Positions 25,065 to 61,722 of a stretch of DNA of 64,000 nt are shown here, one piece after another (the first letter of the stretch is position 1; the number at the start of each line of letters is the position of its first letter). The stretch comes from Eleginops maclovinus (Eukaryota > Chordata > Actinopteri > Perciformes > Eleginopidae). A program made the position numbers and the translations under genes. The stretch covers positions 25,119,257 through 25,183,256 of the forward strand of contig NC_086350.1 of the NCBI RefSeq assembly GCF_036324505.1. Reading direction: 5' to 3'. A model generated the notes under the pieces. It was not told where the DNA came from. It saw only the letters and a list, made by a program, of their open reading frames with translations, and did not search any database.

Positions 25065-25688
25065 TCGCATGATAACTTCCAGTATTATTGCAGATATGCT
25101 GTAAATTAGCTAGCTAACGTAGCTAACCTAGTCATTTCAAATATTCTGACAAAACATTTGCAAAAATCAATCAGGCTAACCATGCAAGCTCTTCATTTTA
25201 AATCCCTTCTTATGAACTCAAAAGACAAAGACAATGGATCTGCCTGTGAACGTAATAAACAAAGATTTATGAGTACTTAAAGGAACAGAACACCTATCCA
25301 TCCAGATAAGCTGTCCCCTCAGTGGCTTTTGGCTTGTGGAGCCTATACTGACCCAGGAAGACAGACCGAGCGCAGCAAAGATACATGGACCTCTCTCTGA
25401 GAGATCAGCAGAGGAACATACCACTCTAGAAATAGGAAACAGAGGAACTGGCTTTAAAAAGGTTTGCTGATGAAGTAACAGATAGAAAACTAAAATGTGT
25501 TATTTTGTGTCCCAGCTGACATTGAAAGTCTTCATTAAGAAATGTATTCCCTCATTAAGCAGCACTTTTGTATGAACAGTCAGGAAGAAGCATTACAGCA
25601 ACATCACTAAACCATGCTGCAACAATATACAATCAAACTTTCTTTTTTTTAATAGCATCTCCAAAAAATATTTTAAATTAAATCAAGT
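25065..25688. other. Spacer between the SWIM/YqaJ remnant and the Tc1-like remnant
   Basis: AT-rich; no gene or family recognised. Confidence 0.5.
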
Positions 25689-26224
25689 CATTTTTTTTAT
25701 TATGAGGTGAGTTGATATCATTTGAGTTATTTTTTTGAAAAATGAGAGAAATTGGGTGAGATAAAAATGACAGATTCTCTTTTTGAATTTAAATTTCTTC
25801 AATATTAGAATATTTATATGAATTAACACAAAAAGTAAGAACATGTGTGTTTGGTAGCTTATTTCTTTATTGTAACAATGCTTCTTGGCAATAAATGTTA
25901 TACTGTTGGAAAGCCTGTTTTCTTACCTTTCAAAGGGTCCCACATTTGTGAGGAACATGTATTTGTGGGAGGAGAGCTGAGCTGAGTGTGTGGGTTGCGC
26001 CTATGACAAATGTGACCAATCTCCTCTGCCAAACAGTTGTTTTTTGCTGTTGACTCTTTTGGTGTTGTTTGCTGGATTGGATGATTGAAGTCTGATGAAA
26101 CAAAACATATTGGCAACAATTTATTTATTGACAAAGTATTCATTTATCAAGCAGCCTGAGTGGTGTGTGGAAAAACCATACACAACCCCAACAGCCTCTC
26201 CTCCTCATGCTGGTCTCCAGCCTG
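25689..26224. repeat. Source copy of a 536-bp near-identical duplication
   Basis: Aligns without gaps to 28319-28854 at a constant offset of 2630. I see two mismatches: CAAAGGG versus CATAGGG near 25936, and TTGCGCC versus TTGCACC near 25996. The block covers part of the Tc1-like remnant and its AT-rich flank. Confidence 0.93.
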
Positions 26225-26725
26225 GTCACACACTGCTGTGGGATGGCATCCCATTCTTCAACCAGTGTGTCCCAAGTCAGCCAACGTGGTTGTGTTGGTC
26301 ACTCTGGCACGGACAGTACACCCATGCTGATCCCACAAGTGTTCAATGGGGTTGAGGTCAGGACTGCAGGCCATTCCCTCCTCTCCACTACTCTATCGGT
26401 GCAGCAATCAGCAGAGCCTTCTCCATGTCTTCTCCACACTGTGACCCTGTGAACCAAATGCTGTAGGCACAATCTGGACTCATCGCTGAGGATAATGTTC
26501 CTCCACATGTTGAGGTTCCAGAACAAGTGGGCCTGACAGTGAAGGGCAGTCAAGGCAGGCCTCCTGGCAGCCGTACGAGACCGGAGATTGGCTGCAGTTT
26601 GGCAGAGGAGATTTGTCACATTTTTAATGGCCGCAACCAACATACTCACTCTGCTGCTCCTCCCACAAACGCATGTCCTCACAAATGTAGCACCATTTGG
26701 AAGGTAAGGTTTCAACTTCAATTTT
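25865..26725 (-). pseudogene. Rearranged Tc1-like transposase remnant
   Basis: On the - strand, 26721 down to about 26160 encodes pieces of a second, unrelated Tc1-type transposase. They include MWRNIILSDESRLCLQ with VTVWRRHGEG, then SPDLNPIEHLWDQ (26335-26375) in another frame, then the C-terminal motif EEWDAIPQQCVTRLE. The central Gly-rich region and second catalytic Asp are missing. On the + strand, 25914-26039 is a second copy of the element's 5' coding end (FKGSHICEEHVFVGGE), pointing at the first. Frames are broken throughout. Confidence 0.75.
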
Positions 26726-27357
26726 GGTTTTCAAAGGATTTTAGCAGTGGCAATACCTACGTCTATATTACTTGTGTTAAGCATTTCGCAAATTGCTGAA
26801 CGTTTATGAACCTAGAAAGGGTCAAGTGTCTTCAGCATGTCACTGTATTTCATCAATTGGATAAACTATGTTGAGGAATCGGTTCGACTGATAAGCAAAC
26901 TCCAGACACAGATAGCAGCAGAGGCATGGAGCTACAGATGTGGGAACTGGGCTCATGGCTACAGGCTGGTTGTGGAGGAGTTCTTGGCTTCCACCGATGC
27001 AGATTTATCTTTAGACCAGCGCTTTGAGCACTCACTGCCCACATTGTTTCTCCGCTGATCTTTTGCTCTGAAGCAGAGTGCAGATTTCTCTCTGCAAACA
27101 CACTTTCAAATATATTTTTCCTCACACAAAACTGATGTTAGCTTAGCAGAAATATCCGATGTGGAGAGTGTGCTCCAGCAAAAATGTGTCGTTACCTGAG
27201 CTCAAAATTGGATGTTTGAACAGTTGCAAGCTTTCAGTGGATTTAAAACTGATGGTGACTCATTAGAATGATTGCTGTGGAAGTCCTTTAATCCTCTCAT
27301 GACAGCATGCTGCACCTCTAAACTTTCACTGCCTTTCTGAAGTTCTGTTTGCTATAT
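26726..27357. other. Intergenic DNA, no gene seen
   Basis: The frame at 26837-27058 looks moderately complex but shows no known domain and no splice context. Confidence 0.4.
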
Positions 27358-27716
27358 CCAGTGGTGGAATGTAATTAAGAACCTTTACTTAAGTACTTAA
27401 CGGAAGTCCACTTGGTACTTTTATTAAGTTCGAACATTTCATACTTCTACTCCAGAACATGTTATAAGTCAATATTGTCATTTTTTACACCTATACAAGT
27501 ATTCTCTACAGCTTTTCTCTGCTTTACAGATTCAGATAATTAGCAAATACAAAATGTAAATTAAAAAAGAAGCAATTGACATAATTATTATTCATTATAA
27601 TTAGGTTAATGATATCCATTAGGTTAATTATTAGGTTGTGATATCCAGCAACAGTATATCAAATTATTCAAATGAAATCCACAATTACCAGCTGTGATGA
27701 ACACATCAATGCATTG

Positions 27717-27810
<94 letters not shown>

Positions 27811-27920
27811 AGTATTCAATATATTAAAAGATGGACCATAACGCATAAAAAGTAGTTGTAGTCCTACTTCTACTTCTCCTAGTAAGCATACTTGATGCCA
27901 ATATTTGTGCACTTTTACTT
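27358..27920 (+). repeat. Degraded 'CAGTGGTGGAATGTAA' repeat with an embedded (TAA)n tract
   Basis: Starts CCAGTGGTGGAATGTAATT followed by TTTACTTAAGTACTTAA and ACTTCTACTCCAGAAC, a common teleost MITE beginning. It carries a (TAA)n microsatellite at 27717-27809 and a tail ACTTCTACTTCTCCTAG near 27866. A related piece is at 43533-43640. Confidence 0.65.
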
Positions 27921-28124
27921 AACTTGTCCTTCATATATCTGGAAGTTTGAGTCTTTTCTGTTTGCTGAAGCCTTTGATGAAATGGAATTCATATTACATT
28001 TCATTACTATTCACATTCTACACTGCATTGTATTCTTTTTGTATGTTATACCTGTCTTTTTCTATTTTAGCCTATTTTTCATTTGTATCCTCTTGCTTTT
28101 TTAATATGTATTTGCTTAATGCTA

Positions 28125-28314
28125 TTGATGTTGTTGTAAAGCACTTTAAATTGCCTTGTGATATAAATAAAATGTCCTTGCCTTTACAACAGATCTCCTC
28201 GAAAGAAGTGTGTACATTATAAACACTGCAGTTCCTTCTCTCTCCTCATGGTGGCAGCAGTGCCGCTTCAATGAACAGTCACTGTGGAGCTCAGTGTGCT
28301 GCTGCCACTGAGTG
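28125..28314. repeat. 190-bp direct repeat, left copy (target duplication)
   Basis: Appears identical to 28856-29045 at an offset of 731. It starts TTGATGTTGTTGTAAAGCAC, a LINE-tail-like sequence (AAAGCACTTTAAATTGCC then ATAAATAAAATG), and ends CTGCCACTGAGTG. Confidence 0.9.
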
Positions 28315-28318
28315 AATG

Positions 28319-28854
28319 CATTTTTTTTATTATGAGGTGAGTTGATATCATTTGAGTTATTTTTTTGAAAAATGAGAGAAATTGGGTGAGATAAAAATGA
28401 CAGATTCTCTTTTTGAATTTAAATTTCTTCAATATTAGAATATTTATATGAATTAACACAAAAAGTAAGAACATGTGTGTTTGGTAGCTTATTTCTTTAT
28501 TGTAACAATGCTTCTTGGCAATAAATGTTATACTGTTGGAAAGCCTGTTTTCTTACCTTTCATAGGGTCCCACATTTGTGAGGAACATGTATTTGTGGGA
28601 GGAGAGCTGAGCTGAGTGTGTGGGTTGCACCTATGACAAATGTGACCAATCTCCTCTGCCAAACAGTTGTTTTTTGCTGTTGACTCTTTTGGTGTTGTTT
28701 GCTGGATTGGATGATTGAAGTCTGATGAAACAAAACATATTGGCAACAATTTATTTATTGACAAAGTATTCATTTATCAAGCAGCCTGAGTGGTGTGTGG
28801 AAAAACCATACACAACCCCAACAGCCTCTCCTCCTCATGCTGGTCTCCAGCCTG
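28319..28854. repeat. Inserted copy of 25689-26224
   Basis: Same orientation as the source 2.6 kb upstream, with about two differences in 536 bp. It is flanked on both sides by copies of one 190-bp segment, so it appears to have been inserted there after the segment existed. Confidence 0.93.
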
Positions 28855-28855
28855 T

Positions 28856-29045
28856 TTGATGTTGTTGTAAAGCACTTTAAATTGCCTTGTGATATAAATA
28901 AAATGTCCTTGCCTTTACAACAGATCTCCTCGAAAGAAGTGTGTACATTATAAACACTGCAGTTCCTTCTCTCTCCTCATGGTGGCAGCAGTGCCGCTTC
29001 AATGAACAGTCACTGTGGAGCTCAGTGTGCTGCTGCCACTGAGTG
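28856..29045. repeat. 190-bp direct repeat, right copy
   Basis: Matches 28125-28314 throughout. The two copies bracket the inserted 536-bp block with only a few extra bases at each junction. Confidence 0.9.
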
Positions 29046-30577
29046 GAAGCAGAGTGCTGAGTTGAAGATTACCATGATCATAATACTGTTGATAATGGTA
29101 ACTGATCATAATCATAAAGGTGATTGTTATAATGCCGTTTATTGTGTGGTGTGTATAAAAAAGTGTGGAGTTGCAGCAGCAGTGGCAGTTTCACAGTTGG
29201 AACATTACCTGGTGTTGTGTAATGTGCATCCACCTGCAACAGAGTGTCAGCACCAGAAGGGCTTTATCCACTGCAAGGCCTATGTCGTCATTACTCAACA
29301 CTCCTCATAAGTGTATTTTTGAACAACCAATATGTTGTAATAGGAGATTGTATCATTGTGATGACACTGTTTATCCACATTTTAATCTGACTGAAGCAGC
29401 TGTTCTTCTGTGCACACTACAATAGTGAGAAAACAGCCCGACCAGTGCCAATGTCAAAGTATTGTGCATTTTTCCTTTGGAGATGACGTTCCACCACTGC
29501 CTGTGGTTAAGGGGTGATCCCATTTAGAAGAATCCACACATATACTATACTATACTGTACCACACTACTATACAGAGTGAACTATGGAAAAGCTTTTAAA
29601 AACACACCTGGAGGCTACACTTCGACCATTATGAATGAAAGCAGGTCCTGAATTAATCTAAGTGACTATTTAGAAAAGTGAGGTTGATTTCACTGATGCA
29701 TTTAAATGAATAACAAAAGATAACAGAGTTAATAGGATACCTTTAACTAAACTGTATTTATTATTATTATCATACACTGTATGTACAGTACACATATAGC
29801 ACACACACCAAATATAACCTCTGCATTTAACCCATCCTAGAACTAGGAGCATGGGCAGCTATTGTAAAGCGCCCGGGGGGCTATTGTGGTGGGGGTTCGT
29901 GCCTAGTTCAAGGTCACCTTGGCAGTGGGTGAACTGGCAACTCTCCAGTCCAACTGGGGAAGTGAAGAGGCAACTCTTTGGAGGAATAGTCCCTACAGAA
30001 TGTGTCACTGCTTCCCTAACTTTCTATAACTGATCAACATTCCGATACTCCGACAAATAAAAAGCACACAACATAGAGGCGAGGGTTTTCTTCCATTTAA
30101 TCCCACTCTTCGTTAGAGCTAATTATGTCCCATTTCAAGTTGTGTTGTGTTTCTTCTATTTTGTCTTTCTCTTCTCTTATATTTTTGATGTGATCATGTG
30201 TCCTGATTTATTACTATTCCTATGCCTCACTTCTTCACCCTCCTGCAGAGGATATATAGGCCTACAGTCACTGCTTTAAATGGAAACCACTACTCCATTA
30301 CAAAGACAATATTTGGCATACTCGAGCAAGGCGAGACTTAATGAAGACTTTATTTAGTCCTGTGAGTCACACGCCTCTCACTGCAAGGTGCGTTGAATCA
30401 TGACGGGCTCACGTATGTCTGTAATGTTCGGTATGCCGCGGCCTCCAGTTAGGGGAGCTTGTATGTGTGTTGGGTGTGACAGGTGGTGACGCTGAAGGAC
30501 AGGACAGGTTTTTATCTCTGTCAGGTTGCTTAACTCACTTCTGTTTAGCTTCCAGGGTAATAATACAGGGTGGATCT

Positions 30578-30578
<1 letters not shown>
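29046..30578. other. Intergenic DNA with a SINE-like fragment
   Basis: 29812-29940 (CATTTAACCCATCCTAG, AAGCGCCCGGGG, CTAGTTCAAGGTCACCTTGG) resembles a dispersed fish SINE-type repeat. The remainder is unremarkable. Confidence 0.5.

Positions 30579-30673
<95 letters not shown>
30579..30673 (+). repeat. (AC)47 microsatellite
   Basis: Uninterrupted AC. Confidence 0.98.
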
Positions 30674-30676
<3 letters not shown>

Positions 30677-33600
30677 GGAGCTGCATACCAGAGGGTTTGC
30701 CTGTACGAGATGACTGACGGATTGCTTTATTGGTTGTTTTAGAGAAACGGTGACCTGTGACAAGCCAAAAATGTAAAAAAGAAACTCTGGAAGCAGTACA
30801 CCAATGCTGTGTCTCAATTCAGATACCTCCCTTAGTACACTTTTCCAGTCAAATCACACATGGCTGCTGTGGGTGATGGGAAAACCGCAGCCGTAAGCTA
30901 GCTAGATAACTATCTAATTGAGCAACGATCTATCGAGGTGCCAAATCGCTACAGACTGCTCAACTAATACTGTAAAATGAACAGTGGCTGATTTTTTTTA
31001 CACCAGTTTAGTGGTACAATACCTAAATAGTAAAAAAACAACACACTTTTAGCTTTTATTTGTAAAGTGCTGTGTTTACAGGAGCAACCACAATCGTAGC
31101 TAGCCTTGTAGCCTCCGTAACATAGCCATGATGATGATCGCTTATTATTAGAAGTGTCCAGAAGAAGTGTGTTTCACACTCAACTTGCTTGCTTTTGTGA
31201 CATTAAAAACTCTTTAGCAACTTCGAACTCAGCGCCGGCACTGGTTTATAGAATACAATAATAAAAAGAAAAAAGTCATTTAACTGAAAGACATACCTAT
31301 AGATAATAAAACAAGAGAAAATGATAATGCTGAAGTGGTCTCTTAATTTTCCCCCCGGCTGTATATGGACAAAACAAGTTAATAAAAAGGGAGGGAAAAA
31401 AAAGGAAAAGAGCTTAAAAGACAGGAAGTGAAATAACGATAAAGAGATGAAAGGGAGGAGAAAAATAACAAAAGGAGTGTTGTAAAAAAGTAAAAGAAAT
31501 AAGTAATAACATTACGAGCAGAGCATTATATTAAAGCAGTAACAGGTTGGCTCAGTCACTGGACTGGTTCACATAGCTGACATTCCTGCTCTCTCTGTCT
31601 CTCTCTGTCTCCCTCACCTCCCCAGAGGAAGAGGCAGGGAGAGTTGAGGTGTGTGTCGGGTTTGAATTAATTAAGTCTGAGTTAGCTACTTTCCTGGGTG
31701 TGTCTGCAGGTTACACTGCCTCTTTGTCTCGGCTCACATAGTAAACATACTTATTTCTGTATGAAGTGTGCTAGTAAGAACAGATGTTACTCTATTTCTG
31801 GTTAAAAATATGTTTTTTTTTAGGGTCTCATGCACCTATTCATAATTCAATGGGTTGAGAGAGACTGCAGTATTGTGGTAGGGGCTGGATTAACTTGAGA
31901 AGGGGCCAAAAATACTTTAGCCTGAAGCTAAAAACACTGTGCCAAGTAGGTTAACACATACAAGGAATTTGCTTTGGTTTGTAATGGTGCATTCATAAAC
32001 AAAGTTGTAAGTTTAAAACCATTGTTAAAGGAAATGTTTACAAGAAACCAAAAGTAAACAATAAAAAGAGAACCAAATATTAGCACATATCGACTCGTCT
32101 TTTTAAAAGTATGTATTTTCTACTGTTTGTATCCTTAAGAGTGCAGGGGTGCTGGAAAAGATGCGTTTTTTAAATGCCATGTTAAGTGCTGTGGACACCA
32201 CTTACTGTGATTTCTGACTCCACACCAATACAATGGAGGTGGATGGAATTTAGAGACAGATAACTGTGAACCTGGACCAATAAATGCAGAGCAATCAACA
32301 AGTGTTGATATCCCCAGGAGGAATGGTTTCTGTAGCCTGTAAAAAAACCACATTTGGTCCAAGTGGACTGTATACATTACAAGCTAAGTTTAAAATGGTT
32401 ATTACAGTCGTTTTATTCCAGATCAAGAAATTTTGACAACTTCTGGAAAGACTGCTCTGAAAAGTATTGGAATTGTCCGGGGGATGATGCCAATATTACA
32501 GGTGACCCCTGACCTCTCTTCAAGCACTACTATCAGGTTGAAATGCACATAATATGAATCAAGCAGATAGCCATGAAATCAATACATGTTGTTAAAACCT
32601 TGCTCACCAGAGGATAAACCTGTTCCATCTTTCATCTATTGTCATCTATTGTAAGATATGAACATAGCTTGGTCTATTAGATCTCTTTTAATTAACGACC
32701 TTGTACTTTGTGAAATTGTGATGTGATATTTTACTGAGCTCCCCATACCTTTGTTGAGAAGAATTGTACCACTATTGATAGGGCTCTATCTCAAACTCAC
32801 TAGTATCATCACATCGTATTTCATTCAAGATTTTCATACCAATCAATTGTCAAACTTGTCATAAGCAAGCTTACTGTGTGTGAGTAAATGTGAAAATAAG
32901 TACAACCATTCTCCAGAGTTCCCTTTAGATTTCAGCTGCCAGGGAAATCTTGAAACATCATCAAGTGACTCAAAAATGTGTCTGAATCACTGCCAGGTTT
33001 AATGATGCACATACACTCCCACACACACTAACTGTGTGTAAGCATAAACGTTTTGGATGGCTGTATGAGATCACCCTGTCAGTCCAATCCTCCCTTTTCC
33101 AACTCACATTCCTACATTCCACCATTGTTGATTGAGGAAGAGGGGAAAAGGTAGTAACAAGGGAGAGAAAAGAAGAGGGGAAGAAGAAGAGGTGAGGAAA
33201 GGAAGGGAGGATTGTGAAAGAGTGATTCAACAGAATATTCTACAAGACCTGAGCGTTTACAATAACATGTTTTGCTACCTCCTTCTCTTTGGAATGCATC
33301 CTTATCTGGAAGGCTTACATGTTGTTGGTAACTGCAGCGTGTTACATAAGCATTCATGTAGGGGTCCTGCCATGGCACACACACACACATTGGCCCCAGT
33401 ACTGGCTGGTACTGAAAATGATTAGAACGGGTGAGTGCAGGGTATAAATCTCAAAGGAGGAGGAGGGGAGGAGGAAAAACTGAGCTCGGACAAAACACAC
33501 ATAACTAAAACTATGCTCTTACCTCGCGGTGAATCATGTTCACATCTAACAGTGTGGATGTAGGTTATAGCAGTATGACGTGATTTGATATCTGATGAGA

Positions 33601-34117
33601 TTTGATCATAGTTTAACATGTTAGTTTATTTAGTGCGATCATTAAATCAGATAAATATTTCACAAACCCAAGATTCAGAGGGAACAGTGGAGCATTCTTC
33701 ATCATTTCACATTGTGTATGCATGCCTGTAATCACACTGACTGACATCTGAGAACAAAAAGGCATACCATGAGCCAAAGCACAGCCAGAGGCATGCATCA
33801 AAGACAGCAGCCATCACTTGGAATAGCATTAATGTAACATGGGCTAGCATAACAAGCTACTCGAGTTAAGCTCTATTCACAGTGGACTTATTCTAGCAGC
33901 TTTTCTCCTGTGGTTTGCTAAATTATAGAGGTTTTTCTTTAGGTCAAAATCATGTGTAGAGCAGCAAGGACTCTTCCGTAACCTGTTATGCTGGCAGAGG
34001 AACAGTGATTGTTTCTATTTTTTAACTCCCAGTCTGGATTTGGTCAAGGACATTGACAAATTCACAGATGGGGCTCAATTCCTTTGCCCCAGCTAATTCT
34101 AGTCAAATTAGATTAGC
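30674..34117. other. Intergenic DNA, fragmentary repeats only
   Basis: 30808-30895 (CTGTGTCTCAATTCAGATACC, then GGCTGCTGTGGGTGATGGG) resembles a MITE end. 31940-31985 (ACACATACAAGGAATTTGC) resembles a LINE-tail family also seen near 55118. 33130-33230 is purine-rich. No gene. Confidence 0.5.
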
Positions 34118-34550
34118 CCTAAAAGTAATAGTTTAACATATTGGGAAATATTCATATTTACTTTCTGTCTGAGAGTGAGATTGTTAGATTGATCACTCTT
34201 ATGTCTGTGAGTTAGGCCTAAGTATGGAGTCAAGGACATCGTTAGCCTAGCTTAGCCTAAAGAACAGACACAGGCAGATAGAAGCAGGTTAATATAAGCT
34301 AAAGACCCCGTTGTGTCCATCTTTAACTTATTTGTGAGTATTAGGGTTAGAGTTCTGGTAAAATGTGTGGTTTTAGGTAAAGTGACGTGGCAACCGTTTC
34401 TAACCCTTACTCTAACACTTACCCTACCCTTGCTACAGCCTGGCGCTTCCTGTAGTGTGGTTGCCTGCAGTTTAGGTCCCATTGTATCTGTGCGGCCATG
34501 TTGGAAGACACTGAGGTCAAGACGTATTTTCCCAACTTTCCCAAGAAAAT
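34118..34550. repeat. Dispersed MITE-like repeat
   Basis: AGTTTAACATATTGGGAAAT, GAGAGTGAGATTGTTAGATTG, ACTCTTATGTCTGTGAG and CTTAGCCTAAAGAACAG match the pattern of an abundant percomorph repeat that normally reads AACATTTTGGGAAATA...CTCATGTCTGT. The downstream part (GGACCTAAACTGCAGG on the - strand) seems to belong with it. Confidence 0.6.
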
Positions 34551-36479
34551 GATCTTGAAACACATGGGTGCACATGGCTGTTCTCCTAGAATGCCATTCA
34601 GGTTAAGACAAGTTTATTTGCATAGTGGAATATTACATACAGCATCTTTTTTCCGAACCGTTAACATCTTTTAACCCAGCTGAAACTGCTGACAAGATGG
34701 ATCAGGTATCCTGTTCACATGAAACCAATCCTGAAATGCTTGAAGATGCAAATTCTCAGGCAATGTGTTAAAGACTGGTTTCCATGCTCTTCATTACTGA
34801 ACTGTATGTGAACTTTACAGGATTAGACATTACAATGTGCAAAGGAGGACCGCTGTATGTAGGTGCTGTTTGCTGCTTATTTAAGAAACACACACACAGA
34901 CACACAAAAGTTTAATGTGTTAAACATAAGTTTTTTCATGTAAAACACAAGAAATGCACCTACACATTTGGCAGAGCTATTTATTGTACATTTGTGATAC
35001 AACAAAATACACATTTTATGGTGAAACTACAGCAAAATGCTAGAATAAACAAACAAATAACAAGCTGTTTCTATTTTTGGGTCAGGCTCAGATTATCATC
35101 AGTGTTAGAATTGCTTGATATGAGTTCGGACTTTTGCCATGATTGCTGTGTTACGATCAGATGGTGATAGGAATATCTTCAACACTGACTTTAAGAAAGA
35201 ATGAAAATGTACGTCAGGATCTTTAACTTTCAAAGTATATGCCAATCTTCACTTATTACCAAATCATGCTACATTATGAAAATGTGTGTTATATGTTGCA
35301 TATTTGTTGAAGCTGCTTTCAAGAAGTTGTCGATACTTCTGTGTACTTCAGTATTATGAAGAGGAAACGGAGGAAGTCGGTATTGTAACAAAGTTTTGTT
35401 TTGCATGTTGTAGGCTACTTCATTTCAAGTGGCATCTGTGGCATGGTGGCTTAATCTTACTATTATTATTATTATTTACTCGAATACTGTACAACTTTGT
35501 CATACATGTACTTTACTTGAGTATTTCCATTTTATACTTCTTTGCACACTACATTTTGGAGGAAAATAGTGTGGCTTACTCCACTAACTTGATTTAACAC
35601 TCATACTTTTTTTAAATATTTGATGCACTACTGTACTCCTTACCCAGTATTTTAGGATAAAATTGGCTAAACTGACAAACAGCAACATTTAAAAGCTCAT
35701 TCATGTATTTGTAAACGATTACTACATAATAATTTAATTATTTATAATAATATACTTTTCATTCAGTCATTGTGCGTAATGTGTGCTTTTACTTTTTAGT
35801 ATTTTCAGACCACAGTATTCCTAAGTGAAGGATCTCTCTCAGTACTTCTTCCACCTCTACTTTTGACTGTGTTGATGTTCTTTGTTTTGTAGCCTAAAGG
35901 TGTTCTGTTGTTTTTTTCAGGTCCCAACAAGTCAATACTGTTACATTGCTGTAAATAAATTCTGAATTACCAACTTGCATCTTGGTTGATCAGTTTATCT
36001 GACCTCCAAAACACACTGACACTTCCAAAACACTTTATAAATGTCTCAAAATAAGCACATTCCCTCTCAGAAAGCATACATCGTCACCTATAACACGGGA
36101 GGGAGCATTACATAAATGATGAACTTCTATCTTTGAGGTTTGAAACTCTTGACATGGTTCATTATTTTATCATAGAATAAGAATGACACTTTTTTTCATT
36201 TATTTGTAACGTTGTCAAATTTGGCCCTCTGAAACACTACTGTATACCACATTTCTGTAAAAAGTAATATTACAATGTGTTTTGTTACATGTTGCAGCCA
36301 TAATGTGTAAAGTCACAGGATAGAAGCACAAAATGGATGTAAAAGCAGTGCTGTGTTTATTTTATTTATTTAGGCCTATATGTGAAATAAAAGTGGCACA
36401 AGTTAGAAAAAGTGTTGTAAATATTTAATGTGTGTATTTGTAATATTGTAATAAGATGTACATTAATAGCAGTTGAATA
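34551..36479. other. Intergenic DNA upstream of the pard6a promoter
   Basis: 35455-35860 holds a degraded repeat (ACTTTACTTGAGTATTTCCA, then AGTACTTCTTCCACCTCTAC) of the 'GAAGTACT' group. No exon is recognised. Enhancers cannot be called from one sequence. Confidence 0.5.
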
Positions 36480-36968
36480 TAACTATTTAAAGACTCGCTA
36501 CTCGCTCGCCCATTGAAAGACAACCCCTCCTGCCTCCAGCTGTAATGTCGTCATGTCCCGCCCACTCCGCTGTGTCCTCCGTGTCGTCAGGCTGGAGGGG
36601 GAGGAGAGGAGGAGGAGAGGGGGACGGGTTACACCGGTACCTCACATCCCATACCGGATTTACCGGACTCCACCTGTCGCGAGCGCTGTGTTTTTTTCCG
36701 TGTCCGTATCGTAAGCGAGTCATAACCGCGCGCGCTGTGAGGCTGTGACACATGACGGCACGAGACACAGGCGCGAGACCTGGCTGTTGTTTATTTTTTT
36801 TAAGGAAAGCTGGGGAAATTAACCGACAGTTGAAATGACCGCTTAGGACACCTTTGCCTGCTTCATGTTTTGAATTGTTCCCGAGGACAGAGGAGGAAAC
36901 GTCGACCGTAATTCCGGTGGATGTTTTTATCCGCAGTGCCCCAGCCGAGCAGCCAACCAGGGAGCAGA
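36480..36968 (+). promoter_or_regulatory. pard6a: CpG-rich promoter region and 5' UTR of pard6a
   Basis: This stretch is far richer in G+C and CpG than the AT-rich DNA around it (for example TCGCGAGCGC and CCGCGCGCGC). It holds a GC-box-like CCCGCCC near 36557 and a purine-rich GGGGGAGGAGAGGAGG run near 36596. The CpG density continues past exon 1 to about 37330. I see no clear TATA box, so an island-type, dispersed start is inferred; the exact start site cannot be set. Short upstream ORFs begin at 36545 and 36854 in other frames. Confidence 0.7.
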
Positions 36969-60807
<23,839 letters not shown>

Positions 60808-61278
60808 CCATGGCAAAACTGAACGCTATTAACAGACTGAGGGGCTGTAACCATGACAACTACAGATGGCTGTGCCCCAGTCAGACTCAGCAGGAGCAGG
60901 ACAGACGGCTCTGCCACATGTGGCCGAGGTTACTGTCAGGTTCATCATTTATTGATTAAATGCTATCGTGTATGAACTGATCACTGTAGACTTATAGAGA
61001 GCAACGTGATGGAACATTAAACTGCTCCTGTAAAAGCCATAAGTCGGTTTGATGTCAACACCTTAAAGAAATCATCTCTCATCCAAAATTGCTTGTGAAG
61101 TACTCGATCTGAAACATCACCATCAACTGCAGGATGTCTGACTCGTCCACCATGAAGAGAACATTATGAAGTTAAACATGAAGGGCTCTATCGTCAGCAC
61201 AGCGACCAGTGCAAGCAGCGCTCGGGCAGTTTGTGTTTCCTGACGGCTGCCAAACTGGGGTTTCATTGACAAGAGCAA

Positions 61279-61284
61279 AATAAA
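61279..61284 (+). terminator. pard6a: Candidate poly(A) signal of pard6a
   Basis: First AATAAA after the stop codon, about 470 bp downstream, in GAGCAAAATAAATATTTGC. Other AATAAA copies near 61964 and 62394 could serve longer 3' UTRs. Confidence 0.5.
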
Positions 61285-61289
61285 TATTT

Positions 61290-61677
61290 GCAGCAATTGC
61301 ACAACAATAATGGAGTTATAATTACAAATGTAACAACCACTTGCTTTTTCAACATTGTAAAATGGAAGTTTAATGTGGATAAAGCAGGAGCAGTTATCCT
61401 GAAATGAATACACTGTAAGTCTCTGTCTTCTTCAGTTTGTGCTGTTCACAGCTGTTTTATACTGTGTGCAGAGTTTCTTCTTCGGGTCTTTCAATTCCTG
61501 CAGACACCTGAAGGCAGCAGGACGATAGATCTGCAGCCTCTAAAGGAGAAGTGCGCTCGAACTACAGCTGTTTGAGAGGCAATGATGTGATTGGCTGTGA
61601 GCATATTTATTAAGAGAGTATCACACCGTTAAATCTATATTCCACTTCAGACTGCGCATACATGAAGCAGAGATGGA

Positions 61678-61722
<45 letters not shown>

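Noticed and set aside
26837..27058. 73-codon frame with a protein-like composition
   Set aside because: No recognisable domain and no neighbouring exons; left as unsupported.
36921..36968. In-frame upstream ATG as the pard6a start
   Set aside because: T at -3 gives weak start context, and the added 16 residues do not resemble the family; kept as an alternative only.
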